Shown in pieces: positions 7,726 through 9,295 of a stretch of DNA of 9,295 bases. A program made the translations under genes and the position numbers. The notes below the pieces were generated by a model. It was not told where the DNA came from. It was given only the letters and a program-made list of their open reading frames with translations, and ran no database searches. How positions within the stretch are numbered: position 1 is the stretch's first letter; every line of letters starts with the position of its first letter. Origin of the DNA: DAOVRD01 sp964605915. GTDB taxonomy: Bacteria; Planctomycetota; Brocadiia; SM23-32. The stretch covers positions 1 through 9,295 of the forward strand of contig CAZSET010000162.1 in NCBI GenBank assembly GCA_964605915.1. Direction: 5' to 3'.

Positions 7726-7727
7726 CG

Positions 7728-7763
7728 CAACTGCCGCCTCGGTATGCAACTGCGCGGCAGTTG
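7728..7763. repeat. Inverted repeat with 10-bp arms overlapping a -35 box
   Basis: CAACTGCCGC (7728-7737) and GCGGCAGTTG (7754-7763) are perfect inverted arms around a 16-base loop. The loop end repeats the GCAACTGC octamer (7727-7734 and 7746-7753), so there are three related half-sites. The right arm covers the first half of a TTGACA box at 7761. This layout suggests a dimeric regulator site rather than a terminator, since no T-run follows on either strand. Confidence 0.5.
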
Positions 7764-7789
7764 ACACCGCCCCCGCCCTTCTGTAGAAG
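7761..7789 (+). promoter_or_regulatory. Putative sigma70-type promoter P1 upstream of the membrane protein
   Basis: A perfect -35 TTGACA (7761-7766), a 17-base spacer and the -10 TAGAAG (7784-7789). The -35 overlaps the right arm of the 10-bp inverted repeat. Confidence 0.45.
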
Positions 7790-7794
7790 CGGGC

Positions 7795-7822
7795 TGGACA
7801 AGCTGCCGCGAAGGCCTATAAT
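7795..7822 (+). promoter_or_regulatory. Putative sigma70-type promoter P2 upstream of the membrane protein
   Basis: The -35 TGGACA (7795-7800), a 16-base spacer and a perfect -10 TATAAT (7817-7822). The start site would be near 7829, giving a leader of about 55 bases before the ATG at 7884. This is the best promoter match in the window. Confidence 0.6.
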
Positions 7823-7883
7823 GCTCACGGGGGAAGCTCCTGCGAGTTGAACTGCACACGCCAGGTGCGAGGACCTTAGGCCG

Positions 7884-8486
7884 ATGATACCTGCCAGACC
7901 GGACACCGGGCATGGGTCCGGAGATCGGGTCCGCAAATGGGCTGTACCGGTGGGGCTCATGATTGGTGTGGTCAGCATTGTGGTTTCTGTTGGGCTTTCC
8001 ATCAGTGCTCAGAGCCGGCGCGGGCTGTTGATCCGGTATCTGAAACGAACTCCCCTCATCGACACGACCGCACGGGAGAGAGGCGATCTGGCGATCTCAC
8101 ACATGGGAGGGGCAGTCGCGGATCCCTGGCTTCTGTCGGCGCGGTTAGAAAACAGCGGAAACCTACCGATCGAAAGGAACCACATTGAGGCGCCGATTTC
8201 TCTCCAGTTTACTGGCACTCGCATCCTATCAGCGAGTGTTGTCGAACGTTCGCCAGACGACCTTAGTGTAACAGCGGAGCAGGATGGGAGCACTGTCACC
8301 ATGCTGCATGAGCTCCTGAACGAAGGAGATTGGGCAACGTTCGACATTCTGTGTGATGGTGAACCCGACTGGCCCAGGATATCCCTTCGGATCAGCGGGG
8401 TGTCTGAGATTCAAGAAGTCCGCCCGGAAGAGGATCGGGCCCTGCCGCCCGTGACATTGTTCGCCGTTCCTGAGTCCTTGGCGTAG
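7884..8486 (+). CDS. Membrane protein of unknown function, N-terminal part (before an in-frame TAG)
   Basis: 200 codons ending in TAG. The N-terminus is short and polar, followed by a transmembrane helix at about 19-42 (AVPVGLMIGVVSIVVSVGLS). A beta-rich domain then spans about 48-180 and includes LLSARLENSGNLPIERNHIE (83-102). The phrase ENxGNxPI with a following acidic 'AP(I/L)' strand recalls a family of single-domain membrane proteins of unknown function in which this domain faces outside and a second transmembrane helix follows. Here the stop falls just before such a helix, which is encoded in the same frame directly after the TAG. I therefore read this as the first half of an interrupted 418-residue protein that continues to 9140. 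The ATG is preceded by only weak AGGA and TAGG matches, but two good promoters lie upstream. No function can be given. Confidence 0.65.
   Translation: MIPARPDTGHGSGDRVRKWAVPVGLMIGVVSIVVSVGLSISAQSRRGLLIRYLKRTPLIDTTARERGDLAISHMGGAVADPWLLSARLENSGNLPIERNHIEAPISLQFTGTRILSASVVERSPDDLSVTAEQDGSTVTMLHELLNEGDWATFDILCDGEPDWPRISLRISGVSEIQEVRPEEDRALPPVTLFAVPESLA
8484..8486 (+). other. In-frame amber codon interrupting a likely single membrane protein
   Basis: This TAG is the only stop between the ATG at 7884 and the TAG at 9138 in that frame. The codons right after it (LSLGVATGVAV, then IFSGLGIVLLVVW) form one uninterrupted hydrophobic helix followed by a basic stretch, as expected for a second transmembrane segment. 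The helix only makes sense if translation continues from upstream. The cause may be a mutation, a sequencing or assembly error, or stop-codon readthrough. Confidence 0.55.
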
Positions 8487-9140
8487 CTATCGCTGGGAGT
8501 AGCGACTGGCGTCGCCGTGATCTTCTCGGGCCTGGGGATCGTGCTGCTAGTTGTGTGGGTGAAAAACCGCGGGAGGTCGCCGTCCAAGCGTGGCCGCAGG
8601 ATAGCCGACGTCGAACAGTGGCTCAGTGTACCGCCGGATCATCTCGTAGTGGGATTTCGCTCTGCCGAGATGAGGTCCCGGGTAGTCATGGCATGTCTGG
8701 CTGAGCCGGCCAGGCTGGAGTGGCTTGATGATCCTACACAGCTCGCGGATGAGATAGGCGAGTGCGTGCCTGCGCATGTCCTGGAGGCCCTGGGGTTGAC
8801 ATCAGAGACAGCAGCGGCCGCGATACGCGCGGAACTCCGCGCCGTGATTCCCGGGAGGCTCTCGCGCCGGCTCGAGTCTCTTCTGCCCCCGGAACTCCAG
8901 CGAGCGGCGAGCGAAGCCATCGCACAGGTCGAACTGGGTGATGGCTCTCTGGAGGAGTTCGTTTCGCGAGTTCGTACTTCACTACGTGGTGCACTGCCGA
9001 CCTTCGGCAGGCAGAACGCGACTTTGGCCCGAGCGCCGATTGACTTCTCAGTGCTACTCGTCAGTCTGGGATTGCTCCTCGTGGGCGTCGCTACTGCTCT
9101 GGTGGCTGGGGGAGGCTGGCGTTCGCTGTTGGGCTTCTAG
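8487..9140 (+). CDS. Membrane protein of unknown function, C-terminal part (after the in-frame TAG)
   Basis: The frame is open from the codon after the TAG. The first possible standard start is GTG at 8517, giving 207 residues, but it cuts the leading transmembrane helix to about 14 residues and has no Shine-Dalgarno sequence at a normal distance. From 8517, the residues are: end of the helix (1-15), a very basic stop-transfer stretch (KNRGRSPSKRGRR, 16-28), a cytoplasmic region rich in helices (about 30-170, with LSRRLESLLPPELQRAASEA at 115-134), and a C-terminal transmembrane helix at about 176-198. By the positive-inside rule the middle region should be cytoplasmic. The whole 7884-9140 protein would then have an outside beta domain, a cytoplasmic helical domain and three membrane helices. 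I recognise no catalytic motif. It ends in TAG. Confidence 0.6.
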   Translation, partial: LSLGVATGVAVIFSGLGIVLLVVWVKNRGRSPSKRGRRIADVEQWLSVPPDHLVVGFRSAEMRSRVVMACLAEPARLEWLDDPTQLADEIGECVPAHVLEALGLTSETAAAAIRAELRAVIPGRLSRRLESLLPPELQRAASEAIAQVELGDGSLEEFVSRVRTSLRGALPTFGRQNATLARAPIDFSVLLVSLGLLLVGVATALVAGGGWRSLLGF

Positions 9141-9295
9141 CAAGACGGCACCGTGCATCCGAGCAAGGGATGGTCAACCGTCTACTGCGGAAGCATGGTT
9201 CCCGATTCTCACTTCCGCCCAGCATCCGGCTCGGAGTCGCCTAGAAGCGCGGCCGAAAAGTGGCTTTGTGTCTGTGATAGAATTCGCTTGGGAAT
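9141..9295 (+). other. 3' flank, no gene seen; possible promoter near the edge
   Basis: No convincing gene. An extended -10-like element, TGATAGAAT (9275-9283), lies near the end and may start a gene beyond the window; no matching -35 box is visible. The frame of the upstream gene stays open after its TAG to the window edge, but the translation has no recognisable features. Confidence 0.3.

Noticed and set aside
9141..9295. Continuation of the membrane protein frame after the TAG at 9138
   Set aside because: Open for about 51 codons, but the translation has no domain-like or membrane pattern, and the preceding transmembrane helix is a natural C-terminus.

Overview
The window is GC-rich, densely coding bacterial DNA. 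It has no rRNA, tRNA, CRISPR array or transposase that I can see. Two secretory or carbohydrate-active-type genes mixed with defence genes suggest a polysaccharide-degrading environmental bacterium, perhaps of the Planctomycetes or a neighbouring phylum. That placement is inference from gene style only.

Layout. (1) 2-3111, plus strand: the 3' end of a type III restriction-modification methyltransferase (mod), overlapping by one base the complete restriction/helicase subunit (res). (2) 3121-4659, minus strand: a secreted GH5-like glycoside hydrolase with an N-terminal beta-sandwich (CBM-like) module, convergent with res. (3) 4660-4868: a divergent intergenic region with a perfect 14-bp palindrome overlapping a probable promoter. 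(4) 4869-6275, plus strand: a TIR-domain protein followed by a conserved-looking protein of unknown function, in the same reading frame and separated by one TAG. (5) 6303-7643, minus strand: a probable (alpha/alpha)-barrel glycosidase-like protein. (6) 7644-7883: a divergent intergenic region with two tandem sigma70-type promoters and inverted repeats. (7) 7884-9140, plus strand: two open frames in the same frame, split by a single TAG exactly where a transmembrane helix begins. They read best as one 418-residue membrane protein interrupted by an amber codon. (8) 9141-9295: the downstream flank, with a possible promoter for a gene outside the window.

How the parts fit. The type III R-M system and the TIR gene with its partner look like a small defence island interleaved with carbohydrate-degradation genes on the other strand. 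The TIR protein keeps the putative NADase glutamate, so it is a plausible effector, and the downstream protein is a candidate sensor or partner. No link between them has been shown. The features most worth follow-up are the amber-interrupted membrane protein and the TIR/unknown pair.
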